Position numbers and translations under genes: made by a program. 56,551 nucleotides of DNA, from NCBI GenBank assembly GCA_963621975.1, contig CAVFGI010000009.1, forward strand, positions 1 to 56,551, in the 5' to 3' direction. The notes under the pieces were generated by a model, which saw nothing but the letters and a program-made list of their open reading frames with translations, ran no database searches and was not told where the DNA came from. Positions within the stretch are counted from its first letter, which is position 1; each line of letters starts with the position of its first letter. This stretch comes from UBA9732 sp963621975 (lineage in GTDB: Bacteria > Spirochaetota > Spirochaetia > Sphaerochaetales > Sphaerochaetaceae). Positions 7,491 through 16,370 of this stretch are shown piece by piece.

Positions 7491-8825
7491 ATGGACCAGA
7501 AGTACGTTGAGTCAACGCTGGAATTGATTGATTTTATAAACGATAGTCCTTCTTGCTATCATGTTGTGGCCAATATTGCTGCAATCTTAGAGAACGCTGG
7601 TTGCATTAAGTTAGAAGAAGGAAAAAGATTTTGTCTTGAGCCTGGTTGTTCTTACTACGTGACAAGAAACAGCTCTGCAATTATTGCTTTTAGGATTCCA
7701 GCTTCTGCGTGTGTACCTTCTGAGTCTGTATCTTCCAAGCTGTCTGATATTGAACCAGAGGGCTTTAGTATTGTTGCCGCTCATACCGATTCCCCTTCTT
7801 TTAAAGTTAAAGCAAATCCTGAGCTTCCATTAGGAGAAGCCTATACTACTATCAATGTTGAAGGCTATGGTGGAATGCTCATGGCTCCGTGGTTTGATAG
7901 ACCATTGTCCTTGGCAGGAAGGGCATTTATTAAACAAAATGATGGCCTAATTGTAGAGAAACTCATTGATTTTGATAAGGATTTATGCCAAATAGTCAAT
8001 CTTTGCATCCATCAGAATAGAGAAGCTAACAAAGGCTATGAATATAAAATTCAAAAAGATATGCTTCCTCTTTTATCTTGTGGCAACAAGTCTGGTGCTA
8101 TTAAGAGTCTTGTGGCAGAGCTTTTGGAAGTTGATGAATCTTCTGTTGTTGATACCGAGCTTTTCCTATACAACCGAATGAGGGGTTCAATTTGGGGTCT
8201 TGAGGATGAATTCTTCTCTGCTCCTAAGATTGATGATCTTCAATGTGCTTATACTGCTGTTAAGGCTTTTGTTAATGCGCAGGATTCTAAGAATTCTCGA
8301 ATTCAAATGGTATCTCTTTTTGATAACGAGGAAGTTGGGAGCTGTACAAAGCAGGGTGCTGATAGTGATTTCTTGTCACAGACAATTTCTCGTATTGGAT
8401 GTGATTTAGGTTGGGATTATGAGAGTCAATGTATTGCAAAGGCAAAAAGCTACATGGTTTCTGCAGATAATGGACATTCTATACATCCAAACTATCCTGA
8501 AAAGTGTGATCCTTCTAATAAGCCTGTAATGAATAAGGGTCTTATGATTAAGTACGCTGGAAATCAGAAGTATACAACGGATGCTTTCTCTGGTGCTTAT
8601 CTTAAGAACATTCTTGAACAGGCGCAGATTCCTTATCAGCTTTTCTTTAATAATTCAAACGTTCCCGGTGGTGGAACACTAGGAAACATTTCTGGTTCAC
8701 AGTTTTCAATTCCTTGTGTGGACGTTGGTGCTGCACAACTTGCAATGCACTCTCCATATGAAACTGGCGGAACTGAGGATACTTATAATTTAACTGAAAG
8801 TTTTAAAGCATTTTTTGAAAACTAA
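7491..8825 (+). CDS. M18-family aminopeptidase
   Basis: This 444-residue zinc aminopeptidase of the aspartyl aminopeptidase (M18) family probably removes acidic N-terminal residues from peptides in the cytoplasm. Metal-ligand motifs are all present: AAHTDSPS, DNEEVGS, SADNGH and the C-terminal MHSPYETGG, together with the family's WFDRPL and PGGGTLGNI. Length is normal. A good SD (GGGAG) lies 7 bases before the ATG, and the gene follows alaS by 21 bases, so the two may be cotranscribed. Confidence 0.95.
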   Translation: MDQKYVESTLELIDFINDSPSCYHVVANIAAILENAGCIKLEEGKRFCLEPGCSYYVTRNSSAIIAFRIPASACVPSESVSSKLSDIEPEGFSIVAAHTDSPSFKVKANPELPLGEAYTTINVEGYGGMLMAPWFDRPLSLAGRAFIKQNDGLIVEKLIDFDKDLCQIVNLCIHQNREANKGYEYKIQKDMLPLLSCGNKSGAIKSLVAELLEVDESSVVDTELFLYNRMRGSIWGLEDEFFSAPKIDDLQCAYTAVKAFVNAQDSKNSRIQMVSLFDNEEVGSCTKQGADSDFLSQTISRIGCDLGWDYESQCIAKAKSYMVSADNGHSIHPNYPEKCDPSNKPVMNKGLMIKYAGNQKYTTDAFSGAYLKNILEQAQIPYQLFFNNSNVPGGGTLGNISGSQFSIPCVDVGAAQLAMHSPYETGGTEDTYNLTESFKAFFEN

Positions 8826-8836
8826 GAGGGTCTTTT

Positions 8837-10192
8837 GTGGAAAACAGAGAGAGCTTTAAGAGCAGACTAGGCTTTTTGTTGGTTAGTGCAGGTTGTGCTA
8901 TTGGAATTGGTAACGTTTGGAAATTTCCTTGGCTTGTTGGTCAATACGGTGGCGGTATATTTGTACTAATTTATCTTATTTTCTTGGTTATTATGGGAAT
9001 TCCTGTTCTTACCATGGAAATTGGAATAGGTCGTGCCAGTCGCAAAAGCACTGTTAACGGCTTTAAGGCTCTAGAGAAAAAAGGCTCAAAATGGCATATA
9101 GAAGGCTATTTCTCAATTGCTGGTTGCTATCTTCTTTTGATGTTCTACCACTCGGTTACTGGATGGATGTTGGACTATACCTATAAGTTTGCTTCTGGAC
9201 AGTTTGCTTCAAAGCCTAATGTCTCTGAGGTTTTTACTAATATGCTTTCTAATACTGGTGAAAGCGTTCTTTTTATGTTACTTGCTGTTGCCATTGGTAT
9301 TTTTGTTTGTGCCAAAGGCCTAGAGAAGGGTGTTGAGAAGATTACTAAAGTTATGATGATTGGTCTTTTAGGCTTGATTGTTGTTCTTGTTATCCACTCT
9401 TTTACTCTTTCTGGAGCAGCTGAAGGATTGAAGTTTTATTTGGTTCCATCTCTTGAGGCTGTAAAAGAAAATGGCTTGATTGCTACTATTGTGGCGGCTA
9501 TGAATCAGGCCTTCTTTACTCTTTCCTTGGGCATTTGTGCCATGGAAATATTTGGCACTTATATGAGTAAAGATAACACTCTTGTAAGTGAATCTGTTTA
9601 CATTTGCACTCTTGATACTTTTGTTGCCTTTTCTTCTGGTTTAATTATTTTCCCAGCTTGCTTTAGTTATGGAATTGAACCGGGCTCTGGGCCTTCTTTG
9701 ATTTTTATGTCTCTTCCACAGGTCTTTATGAATATGACTGGTGGTAGAATTTGGGGAACTTTGTTCTTTATTTTCATGTCTTTTGCAGCTCTTAGTACTG
9801 TAATTGCTGTTATGGAAAACATTATTGCTTCTTTCATGGATACTTTTGGCTGGACTCGTAAAAAGAGTGTTATTATCAATGCTATTGGTTTAACAGTTCT
9901 TTCTCTTCCGGTTGCATTTGAGTATAACCTTTTCAGTGGAATTACTGTTATTGGAAGCAAGGGCTTTCTTGATAGCTGGGATTTTCTGGTGAGTAATCTT
10001 TTACTTCCTATTGGGAGTTTGGTTATGTGTCTTTTCTGTACTTGGAAGGCTGGTTGGGGCTATGAGGCTTTTACGGCAGAGGCGAACATTGGTCAAGGAA
10101 TTAAATATGGAAAGAGTAAAGTACTAAGATTTTATCTTAGCTATATCCTTCCATTGATTATCATTGCAATTATTGTTTTGGGCTTAATATAA
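8837..10192 (+). CDS. Sodium-dependent NSS/SNF-family transporter
   Basis: This is a bacterial neurotransmitter:sodium symporter homologue, an integral membrane protein of 451 residues that probably takes up an amino acid or related compound with Na+. The N-terminal signature SAGCAIGIGNVWKFPWL of TM1 (sodium and substrate site) is present, followed by alternating hydrophobic helices and a short C-terminus, consistent with 11-12 helices. The start is GTG at 8837 behind GAGGG, 11 bases after the aminopeptidase stop. The pairing with an aminopeptidase and a convergent LysR gene suggests amino acid use, which is inference. Confidence 0.9.
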   Translation: MENRESFKSRLGFLLVSAGCAIGIGNVWKFPWLVGQYGGGIFVLIYLIFLVIMGIPVLTMEIGIGRASRKSTVNGFKALEKKGSKWHIEGYFSIAGCYLLLMFYHSVTGWMLDYTYKFASGQFASKPNVSEVFTNMLSNTGESVLFMLLAVAIGIFVCAKGLEKGVEKITKVMMIGLLGLIVVLVIHSFTLSGAAEGLKFYLVPSLEAVKENGLIATIVAAMNQAFFTLSLGICAMEIFGTYMSKDNTLVSESVYICTLDTFVAFSSGLIIFPACFSYGIEPGSGPSLIFMSLPQVFMNMTGGRIWGTLFFIFMSFAALSTVIAVMENIIASFMDTFGWTRKKSVIINAIGLTVLSLPVAFEYNLFSGITVIGSKGFLDSWDFLVSNLLLPIGSLVMCLFCTWKAGWGYEAFTAEANIGQGIKYGKSKVLRFYLSYILPLIIIAIIVLGLI

Positions 10193-10201
10193 GGCCTTAG
10201 G

Positions 10202-11092
10202 TTAAAGCGTTTTATAAAGTTCAACTATATCTTTAATATTCTTAAGATTCTCATAGTCTTTTGGATAAACAATATTTGTATCTCTAATTAGGCTCATATT
10301 CTCAATGGGAATTCCTATGAGTTTGCCCTTTTTGATTTCGTCTGCGCAAGCACTTCTTGAGAGAACAGATACACCTAGGTTTTGTCTGATTAGGTCTTTA
10401 ATGGTTGCTATATTTTCCATTTCAAGTACAACATCAAAGTCTGTTATAGAAAGGTTGTTCTGATTTAGTGCTTGGTCAAACAAATTGGCCGTGTTTGAAC
10501 TAGGTAGTCTTAAAATAAGTTTTTCTTTTTTTAACTCTTCTACAGAAACAGATAAATTCTTTGCCAGTCTGTGAGTGGGGGATACGGCCAAAACCAGAGA
10601 ATCTGTATCCATTGTTATGTAATCAAGTTTTGAATCTTTGATTGTCCCATTGATGATTAGAAAATCCAGCTCAAAGTTTTTTATCATACGGTGGAGATTT
10701 TCAATTGTATCGGTGACAACTTTAATGGAAAGACCTCTACTAATGTTTGTATACTTTGCAAGTGCTTCCATAACTCTGCTACTTTCAACGGAGTGGGTAA
10801 TTCCTACTGAAAGAGATGAGATGTTTGCTTTTTCGTCTTTTATGGTTTGATAGAGGTTATTTGAGATGGCTACAAGACGGCTAGCATATTTATAAACTAT
10901 CTCTCCATTTGAAGTAAGATGGAGTTGTTTGTTGTTACGAATAAAGAGCTTAACACCCAGTTCATCTTCTAAGGTTTTAATGTGCTGGCTTACTGCGGGC
11001 TGTGTTAACGCCAGTTCATCTGCAGCTTTTGTAAAACTGTTTGTTTCAACAATCTTTATAAATGATAATAACTTCTGATCAATCAAACTCAT
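10202..11092 (-). CDS. LysR-family transcriptional regulator
   Basis: The N-terminal helix-turn-helix reads FTKAADELALTQPAVSQHIKTLEDELGVKLF, typed in two parts: FTKAADELALTQPAVSQ then HIKTLEDELGVKLF. It is followed by a LysR substrate-binding domain (about residues 80-290). The 296-residue length is typical. The ATG at 11092 is preferred over an upstream TTG because it gives the usual N-terminus and lies 9 bases after a -10 box. It converges on the NSS transporter with a 9-base gap; target and inducer are unknown. Confidence 0.9.
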   Translation of the reverse strand: MSLIDQKLLSFIKIVETNSFTKAADELALTQPAVSQHIKTLEDELGVKLFIRNNKQLHLTSNGEIVYKYASRLVAISNNLYQTIKDEKANISSLSVGITHSVESSRVMEALAKYTNISRGLSIKVVTDTIENLHRMIKNFELDFLIINGTIKDSKLDYITMDTDSLVLAVSPTHRLAKNLSVSVEELKKEKLILRLPSSNTANLFDQALNQNNLSITDFDVVLEMENIATIKDLIRQNLGVSVLSRSACADEIKKGKLIGIPIENMSLIRDTNIVYPKDYENLKNIKDIVELYKTL

Positions 11093-11101
11093 AATATGTG
11101 G

Positions 11102-11130
11102 ATTATACTCCAATAAATTTTAAAATGCAA
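11102..11130 (-). promoter_or_regulatory. Promoter of the LysR gene, near-leaderless
   Basis: On the minus strand TTGCAT (11125-11130), a 17-base spacer and TATAAT (11102-11107) end 9 bases before the ATG. The predicted leader is 0-2 bases. The -35 box overlaps the T-tract of the neighbouring terminator. Confidence 0.6.
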
Positions 11131-11157
11131 AAAAAAGGAACCTGCGCTGCAGGTTCC
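11129..11157 (-). terminator. Rho-independent terminator after exported protein gene
   Basis: A hairpin with 9-bp perfect arms GGAACCTGC/GCAGGTTCC and a 3-base loop is followed on the minus strand by a run of eight T. It ends transcription of the gene at 11192-11692. Confidence 0.9.
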
Positions 11158-11191
11158 ATCTAACGGCCCTTTAACTTGTTAGGCTCTAGGA

Positions 11192-11692
11192 TTAAAGGTG
11201 ATAAACACATCCAAGAGCTGCGTTCCAAGAAATTCCACCAGTTACGTTCTCAGAAAGAGCAATTGCATAACCTACACCAGCTCTGAGATAAGCTGTAAAG
11301 TCACCAACGTTCTTCCATGTCCAGTCATAAGAAACTGAGCCGGTTCCACGAACTGCAATTCTAACACCCTTAGATTCGCCAAGAACAAAGTTTGCACCAG
11401 CCTGAAGTCCTGCGTTGACATCAAAAACTGCCTTGTCAACTTTAAACTCTGCTACCTTGTACTGTCCGCCAAGAATTGCGTCAATATAGCTAACACTGCC
11501 AAAACCAAAAGCAGCTGTGATATAGCCATCCCACTTGCTGTCAATTTTGTAGTCAAATGTGATACCGGTAGGCTGTCCAAGTTCGAGACCAACTGCAAAG
11601 CCACCCTTCTGCTGAGAAGGAAGAATTGAAGCTGCTGCAACTGGAGCAATAATCATAGCAACTAAGGCGATAATTACGATTGCTTTCTTCAT
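11192..11692 (-). CDS. Small exported, probable outer-membrane beta-barrel protein
   Basis: The 166-residue product has a signal peptide (MKKAIVIIALVAMIIAPVAAA, cleavage near residue 21) and then alternating hydrophobic/polar stretches rich in Gly and aromatic residues (GLELGQPTGITFDYKI, WDGYITAAFGFG, RAGVGYAIAL), as in small eight-stranded barrels. It ends in YHL, a hydrophobic C-terminus. There is a good SD (AGGAG), its own promoter and a strong terminator, so it is a highly expressed single-gene unit. The family is not recognised; a surface or structural role is a guess. Confidence 0.7.
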   Translation of the reverse strand: MKKAIVIIALVAMIIAPVAAASILPSQQKGGFAVGLELGQPTGITFDYKIDSKWDGYITAAFGFGSVSYIDAILGGQYKVAEFKVDKAVFDVNAGLQAGANFVLGESKGVRIAVRGTGSVSYDWTWKNVGDFTAYLRAGVGYAIALSENVTGGISWNAALGCVYHL

Positions 11693-11727
11693 TTTTCAAA
11701 CTCCTAAAAAAAATGTTTGTTGTTTGT

Positions 11728-11756
11728 ATTATATCAAAAACGCCTAATTTATGACA
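11728..11756 (-). promoter_or_regulatory. Promoter of the exported barrel protein
   Basis: On the minus strand TGTCAT (11751-11756), 17 bases and a perfect TATAAT (11728-11733) lie 35 bases ahead of the gene start. Confidence 0.6.
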
Positions 11757-11816
11757 GTGTTGCAGTACCAATTATCTTTTTTTTGCTGTATTATTAGCCG
11801 CGCTGGAGGGTAATTT

Positions 11817-13397
11817 ATGACAGATAAACAGTTAACATTAAGAGGTGTTATCACTGGAGTTCTTGGTCTTTTAATTATTACTGCAAGTTCAATGTATGTT
11901 GCTCTAAGAATGGGGGCTTTACCATGGCCTACTATTTTTGTAACAGTTCTTTCCATGACTGTTATTGGTAGAATGAAAAATTCTACTTTGCAGGAAATCA
12001 ATGTTACTCATACTCTTATGAGTGCCGGAGCTATGGTTGCTGGTGGTCTTGCCTTCACAATTCCAGGTATTTGGATTCTTAATCCTTCTGTCAGTGTATC
12101 TGTTTTGTCTCTTATGACTATGACCATTTGTGGCGCACTGCTTGGAACTTTGTTTTCTGCTTTGTTTAGAAAGAATCTAATTGAAGAACAAAAGCTAGTT
12201 TATCCTATTGGTATGGCTTCTTATCAGACTCTAACTACTGGTATTAATAAAGGTAAGGACTCTCTGAAGCTGTTTATTTCAATGGGTGCTAGTGTTTTGT
12301 TTACTGCTATGAGGGACGTCTTTGGATGGATTCCTTCTGTCCTTGCCGTGTTTAAAGGTAGTGCTTTAGTCCAGCCAATCAATATTTGGATTAGTCCTAT
12401 GGCTTTGGCAATTGGTGCCATGGTTGGACGTCTTCCTGCTATTTTATGGCTTGGTGGTGCTGTTTTAGGCTATCTTTTAATTGTTCCAATTGGTCTTTCA
12501 TCTGGTTTGTTTGTTGACATGAGTGCTGCAACCTTGTTTAGAGAAAACTTGGGTATTGGCATTATGCTTGGTACCGGAATTGGTGTGTTTATTAAGGCTA
12601 TAATTGGTGGTCTAAAAAAAGGAAAATCAGAGAAATCGGTATTTAGTGGAGTGTCAAAGAAGAGCGTGCTATTGTGTGTGATTGTCATGCTCGTGTGTGC
12701 ACTGGCAATGGCTATTCTCACGGAGATGACTTTACCTGTGGCAATTTTGGCGGTGTGTGGCGTTTGCCTTGCAACTCTTATGAGTGGAATGTTAACGGGG
12801 CAGACTGGCATAAACCCCATGGAAGTGTTTGGCATTTTGGTGATGCTTTTGGCTAATGTTGTATTCAGTCCATCGACTGCAACGCTGTTTTTGACTGCTG
12901 GTTTGGTTGCTGTTGCTTGTGGCCTAACTGGTGATGTTATGAATGACCTAAAGAGTGGTTATATGCTTAAGACGGACCCAAAACAACAGCTTGTTGGTGA
13001 GGCTATTGGCGGTGTTGTGGGTGCTGTTGTATCTGTGTTAGTCCTACTACTAATGAAGAATACCTTTGGTGGATTTGGTACGGAATATTTGCCTGCTCCA
13101 CAAGCAAAAGCTGTGGCTTCAATGGCCAGTGGGCTGGGGGATTCACCTGCATTTTTCTGGGGTATTTTGATTGGTGCAGTTCTATATGTGGTTGGAATTC
13201 CAGCTGCAACCCTAGGTCTTGGTATCTATTTATCAAGTCAGATATCAATTATCGTTGGTCTTGGTGCTATAATTGCGTTGGTTTTAACTAAAACTAAGGC
13301 TGTGCAAGAAAAAGACTTAAATCTTGTTTCAAGTGGGCTTTTGGGTGGTGAAGGAATTGCCGGTGTTATCATTGCAATTGTGAGTATGTTGGGGTAA
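11817..13397 (+). CDS. OPT-family oligopeptide/metal-chelate transporter
   Basis: This 526-residue polytopic membrane protein resembles the OPT (oligopeptide transporter) family. The N-terminal helix SSMYVALRMGALPWPTIF, the Gly-rich helices and the motif LVYPIGMASYQTL near the second third are typical of bacterial OPT members. It has about 14 hydrophobic segments and no signal peptide. A strong SD (GGAGGG) precedes the ATG. The substrate cannot be told from sequence: peptides or metal chelates. Confidence 0.82.
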   Translation: MTDKQLTLRGVITGVLGLLIITASSMYVALRMGALPWPTIFVTVLSMTVIGRMKNSTLQEINVTHTLMSAGAMVAGGLAFTIPGIWILNPSVSVSVLSLMTMTICGALLGTLFSALFRKNLIEEQKLVYPIGMASYQTLTTGINKGKDSLKLFISMGASVLFTAMRDVFGWIPSVLAVFKGSALVQPINIWISPMALAIGAMVGRLPAILWLGGAVLGYLLIVPIGLSSGLFVDMSAATLFRENLGIGIMLGTGIGVFIKAIIGGLKKGKSEKSVFSGVSKKSVLLCVIVMLVCALAMAILTEMTLPVAILAVCGVCLATLMSGMLTGQTGINPMEVFGILVMLLANVVFSPSTATLFLTAGLVAVACGLTGDVMNDLKSGYMLKTDPKQQLVGEAIGGVVGAVVSVLVLLLMKNTFGGFGTEYLPAPQAKAVASMASGLGDSPAFFWGILIGAVLYVVGIPAATLGLGIYLSSQISIIVGLGAIIALVLTKTKAVQEKDLNLVSSGLLGGEGIAGVIIAIVSMLG

Positions 13398-13398
13398 A

Positions 13399-13418
13399 GA
13401 GGTTTTCATTAAAACCTT
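13399..13418. repeat. GAGGTTTT..AAAACCT palindrome between OPT gene and rlmN
   Basis: Arms AGGTTTT and AAAACCT surround the loop CATT. It has the same core as palindromes at 3939-3956 and 24255-24271. No T-tract follows, so termination would be weak. Confidence 0.4.
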
Positions 13419-13441
13419 TGAAGGGGAGATAAGGTGAGATT

Positions 13442-14491
13442 ATGGAAAAAAGTGAAAATGTTGGTTTTTCTCTTTTTGCAAAGAAACCTGAGCAGATTGT
13501 AAGTCTTCTTAACTTAGATAAGCGCTTTCAAGGAAAGCAAATATATGACTGGCTTATTAAGGGAGTTACTTCGTTTACAGAGATGACTAATCTACCCAAG
13601 ATTGTGCGAGATAGACTTGAAACTCAACATACTTCTGTTTTTTCCAGCATAATTGCAGCAACTCAAACTGACGGCGAGGGAAACTCTAAACTAGCTTTAG
13701 CACTTTACGATAAGAGCATAATTGAGTGTGTTATGCTTAAGGACAAAGAGGGGAATTTAACAGCATGTCTTTCAAGCCAAGTAGGTTGTGCTATGGGTTG
13801 TAAGTTTTGTAGAACGGGAACACTTAAACTTACAAGAAATCTGCATGATTTTGAGATTGTTGAGCAGTTTGCACACTTGAAAAAACTTGCTTTGCAATTG
13901 TATGGCAAGGAGATAACTCACGTGGTCTTTATGGGCATGGGTGAGCCTCTAGCAAATTTGGATAATGTGCTTTCTGCTATCTCATTTTTGCATGATCCTC
14001 AAGGTTATAACCTTAGCCACAGAAGAATTACAATCTCTACCTGTGGTCTTGTTCCAGGTCTTTTGGAGCTTACACGACGTGCCATTGCTGTAAAACTTGC
14101 AGTCTCTTTAGTTGTGGCTAATGACGCCAAGCGCTCTTCTCTTATGCCTGTAAACAAGGCCTACAATTTAACTCAACTTCGCAATGCGCTTGTGGCTTTT
14201 CAAAAAGCAAGCGGGCGGAGATTCACGTTTGAATACTGCATGATTCATGATGTTAATGTCTCTGATTCCGATGCCGATAATTTACAACATTTTTGCAGAG
14301 GTCTAGAAGTTGTTGTTAACCTAATTCCTTTTAATCCGTGTAGCGAATTGGACTTTGAAACTCCAACAGAGCAAGAAATTAAGTCTTTTACTAATGCTCT
14401 TACTAAACGAGGTGTCTCTTACACAATACGAATTAGTAGAGGACGTTCAATTAAAGGAGCTTGTGGTCAGCTTGCAGGCAAGCTAGTCTAA
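13442..14491 (+). CDS. rlmN: 23S rRNA/tRNA adenine-C2 methyltransferase RlmN
   Basis: This radical-SAM enzyme methylates A2503 of 23S rRNA and A37 of some tRNAs. The cluster motif CAMGCKFC (CxxxCxxC) is preceded by TACLSSQVG, which carries the first catalytic-region cysteine. FMGMGEPLANLDNV and FTFEYCMIHDVN follow, and the methyl-carrying cysteine is in the C-terminal KGACGQLAG. Length is 349 residues, normal for the family. The family's STVG segment reads STCG and the next motif reads SLVVAND rather than SLNAP, so the clade is somewhat divergent. ychF follows 40 bases later. Confidence 0.94.
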   Translation: MEKSENVGFSLFAKKPEQIVSLLNLDKRFQGKQIYDWLIKGVTSFTEMTNLPKIVRDRLETQHTSVFSSIIAATQTDGEGNSKLALALYDKSIIECVMLKDKEGNLTACLSSQVGCAMGCKFCRTGTLKLTRNLHDFEIVEQFAHLKKLALQLYGKEITHVVFMGMGEPLANLDNVLSAISFLHDPQGYNLSHRRITISTCGLVPGLLELTRRAIAVKLAVSLVVANDAKRSSLMPVNKAYNLTQLRNALVAFQKASGRRFTFEYCMIHDVNVSDSDADNLQHFCRGLEVVVNLIPFNPCSELDFETPTEQEIKSFTNALTKRGVSYTIRISRGRSIKGACGQLAGKLV

Positions 14492-14531
14492 TGTTTTAAA
14501 AGATGTTAGTATTGCATGACTGGAGGGTTAT

Positions 14532-15635
14532 ATGGGACTTAATTGTGGTATTGTAGGACTCCCAAATGTTGGCAAATCCACCATCTTTTCTGCTTTAACA
14601 AGTGCACCTGCTGAGGCAGCTAACTATCCTTTTTGTACAATTGAACCTAATGTTGGAATTGTTAATGTTCCAGATGCAAGACTTGATAAAATAGTTGAAC
14701 TGATTCCTACTGCAAAGGTTATTCCAGCAGTGACAGAATTTGTTGATATTGCTGGCCTTGTTGCCGGTGCATCTAAGGGTGAAGGATTGGGAAACAAGTT
14801 CCTGGCAAACATTAGAGAAGTTGGTGTTATTGCTCATGTTGTCAGATGCTTTGATGACCCTGATATTATTCATGTTAATAATAAAATAGATCCTGCTGGA
14901 GACATTGAGACTATAAATATTGAGCTTGCACTAGCAGATTGGGACACTGTTGATAAGAGATACCAAAAGCAAAGTAAGCTAGCAAGAATTGCCAAAGATG
15001 CCAAAGAGGCTGCCGCTTTAGTTCCAATTTATGAGAGACTTCTCAAGGGTCTAAGTGATGGATTAAGTGCCAGAAGTATTGTCACGGATCCTGATGAAAA
15101 GGCCATGATTGCAGATCTTCATTTGATAACAATGAAGCCTGTAATATTTGTTTGTAATATTGATGAAAGTGTTATTGGACAGGACAATGATTACGTTAAG
15201 ACTGTCAAAGAAATTGCATCAAAGGAAAATGCTCCAGTAGTTTGTATTTGTGGAAAAACAGAGGCCGAGATTGCTTCTCTTGACACTTTAGAGGAAAGAG
15301 CCGAGTTCCTTGAAGCTGCTGGTCTTGAAGAATGTGGTATGAATGTTCTTATTCGTACTGCATATGAAACACTTGGACTAAGAACATTTTTTACTGCTGG
15401 TTCAGATGAAGACAGGGCATGGACCTTTAGAGCTGGTTATAAGGCTCCGCAGGCTGCTGGTGTTATTCACACAGACTTTGAAAAGGGCTTTATTAAGGCT
15501 GAAGTTTACAGCTGTGATGATTTGTTTAAGTATGGCAGTGAAGCTAAGGTCAAAGAAGCTGGAAGGCTTAGAATTGAAGGCAAGGAATACGTTGTTCAAG
15601 ACGGCGATATAATGCATTTCAGATTTAATGTCTAA
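14532..15635 (+). CDS. ychF: Redox-regulated ATPase YchF (Obg-family)
   Basis: This is a universally conserved P-loop ATPase of the Obg group. G1 is GLPNVGKST, G3 region DIAGLVAGASKGEGLGNKFL, and the fourth motif is CNIDE, the NxxE type that shifts specificity from GTP to ATP. A C-terminal TGS-like domain ends in VQDGDIMHFRFNV, and the 367-residue length is standard. The SD is GGAGGG, 4 bases before the ATG. Confidence 0.97.
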   Translation: MGLNCGIVGLPNVGKSTIFSALTSAPAEAANYPFCTIEPNVGIVNVPDARLDKIVELIPTAKVIPAVTEFVDIAGLVAGASKGEGLGNKFLANIREVGVIAHVVRCFDDPDIIHVNNKIDPAGDIETINIELALADWDTVDKRYQKQSKLARIAKDAKEAAALVPIYERLLKGLSDGLSARSIVTDPDEKAMIADLHLITMKPVIFVCNIDESVIGQDNDYVKTVKEIASKENAPVVCICGKTEAEIASLDTLEERAEFLEAAGLEECGMNVLIRTAYETLGLRTFFTAGSDEDRAWTFRAGYKAPQAAGVIHTDFEKGFIKAEVYSCDDLFKYGSEAKVKEAGRLRIEGKEYVVQDGDIMHFRFNV

Positions 15636-15656
15636 GGTCTTGTTTTGGAGTTAATG

Positions 15657-16370
15657 ATGGCACTTTTTTCTTGTGAAAGTGAAAATTCTCATGTTTTAGT
15701 CACAATTCAAGGCATTGTTGTTCATGGAAAGGGACTAGGTCATTTTCTTGGAATACCTACTGCAAACATTGACTCTAAGCAGGATATTTCTTTTTTGCAG
15801 GAAGGAGTTTATTGTTCAAAAATTTCCTTTGATAATATTGTTAAATACGGCACAGTTAACATTGGAAGGCGTCCTACTGTAGATAATCTTGAGAAATTTA
15901 CTATTGAAGTTAACATCCTTGATTTTAATGAAGATATTTATGATAAAGCTGTTAGCCTTGAAGTCTATAAACTACTCAGACCAACGCAGAGATTTGACTC
16001 TCTTTCTCTTTTAATTAGACAAATTAGAACAGACAGCCTTTCTACCTTAAAGTTTTTTGGAGAGGATTTGGCTACAGGTTCAATAGGCTTTGATTTAGAT
16101 AAAGAAACTGTTTCATTAAACGGCACAGAATTTAAGTTGGGCGAGAAGGCTCTAAGTCTTGTGTTTTTGCTTGCTGTTAACCACAGTTGTTCTTTTACGT
16201 GCAACCAACTATATGAGGCTGTTTGGCATGAAGTAACAAGAGTAGATAGTCAGGCACTTGTGTTAGCATTGGTAGAGGATGTTAATACTCAAGTTCAAAC
16301 TCAATTGGTTCGTGTAGTAGAAGAAAATCAATCAGAGGAAAAGAGAATACAACTGTCTTTGCATTTTTAA
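15657..16370 (+). CDS. Riboflavin kinase domain fused to OmpR-like winged-helix domain
   Basis: Residues 10-130 are a RibF-type flavokinase: GIVVHGKGLGHFLGIPTANI, GVYCSKI, NIGRRPTV (family NIGxNPT), IEVNILDFNEDIYDK and LRPTQRFDSLSLLIRQI. The N-terminal FMN adenylyltransferase half of RibF is absent. After a short linker, residues 145-205 resemble an OmpR/PhoB winged helix: LDKETVSLNGTEFKLGEKAL, then a helix, then QLYEAVW. The segment where the recognition helix should be (VDSQALVLALVEDV) has no basic residues, so DNA binding is uncertain. ATG 15657 is chosen because GGAG lies 6 bases upstream. Translation would convert riboflavin to FMN; the second domain may sense or regulate. The last 89 bases overlap the convergent lipoprotein gene. 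Confidence 0.8.
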   Translation: MALFSCESENSHVLVTIQGIVVHGKGLGHFLGIPTANIDSKQDISFLQEGVYCSKISFDNIVKYGTVNIGRRPTVDNLEKFTIEVNILDFNEDIYDKAVSLEVYKLLRPTQRFDSLSLLIRQIRTDSLSTLKFFGEDLATGSIGFDLDKETVSLNGTEFKLGEKALSLVFLLAVNHSCSFTCNQLYEAVWHEVTRVDSQALVLALVEDVNTQVQTQLVRVVEENQSEEKRIQLSLHF

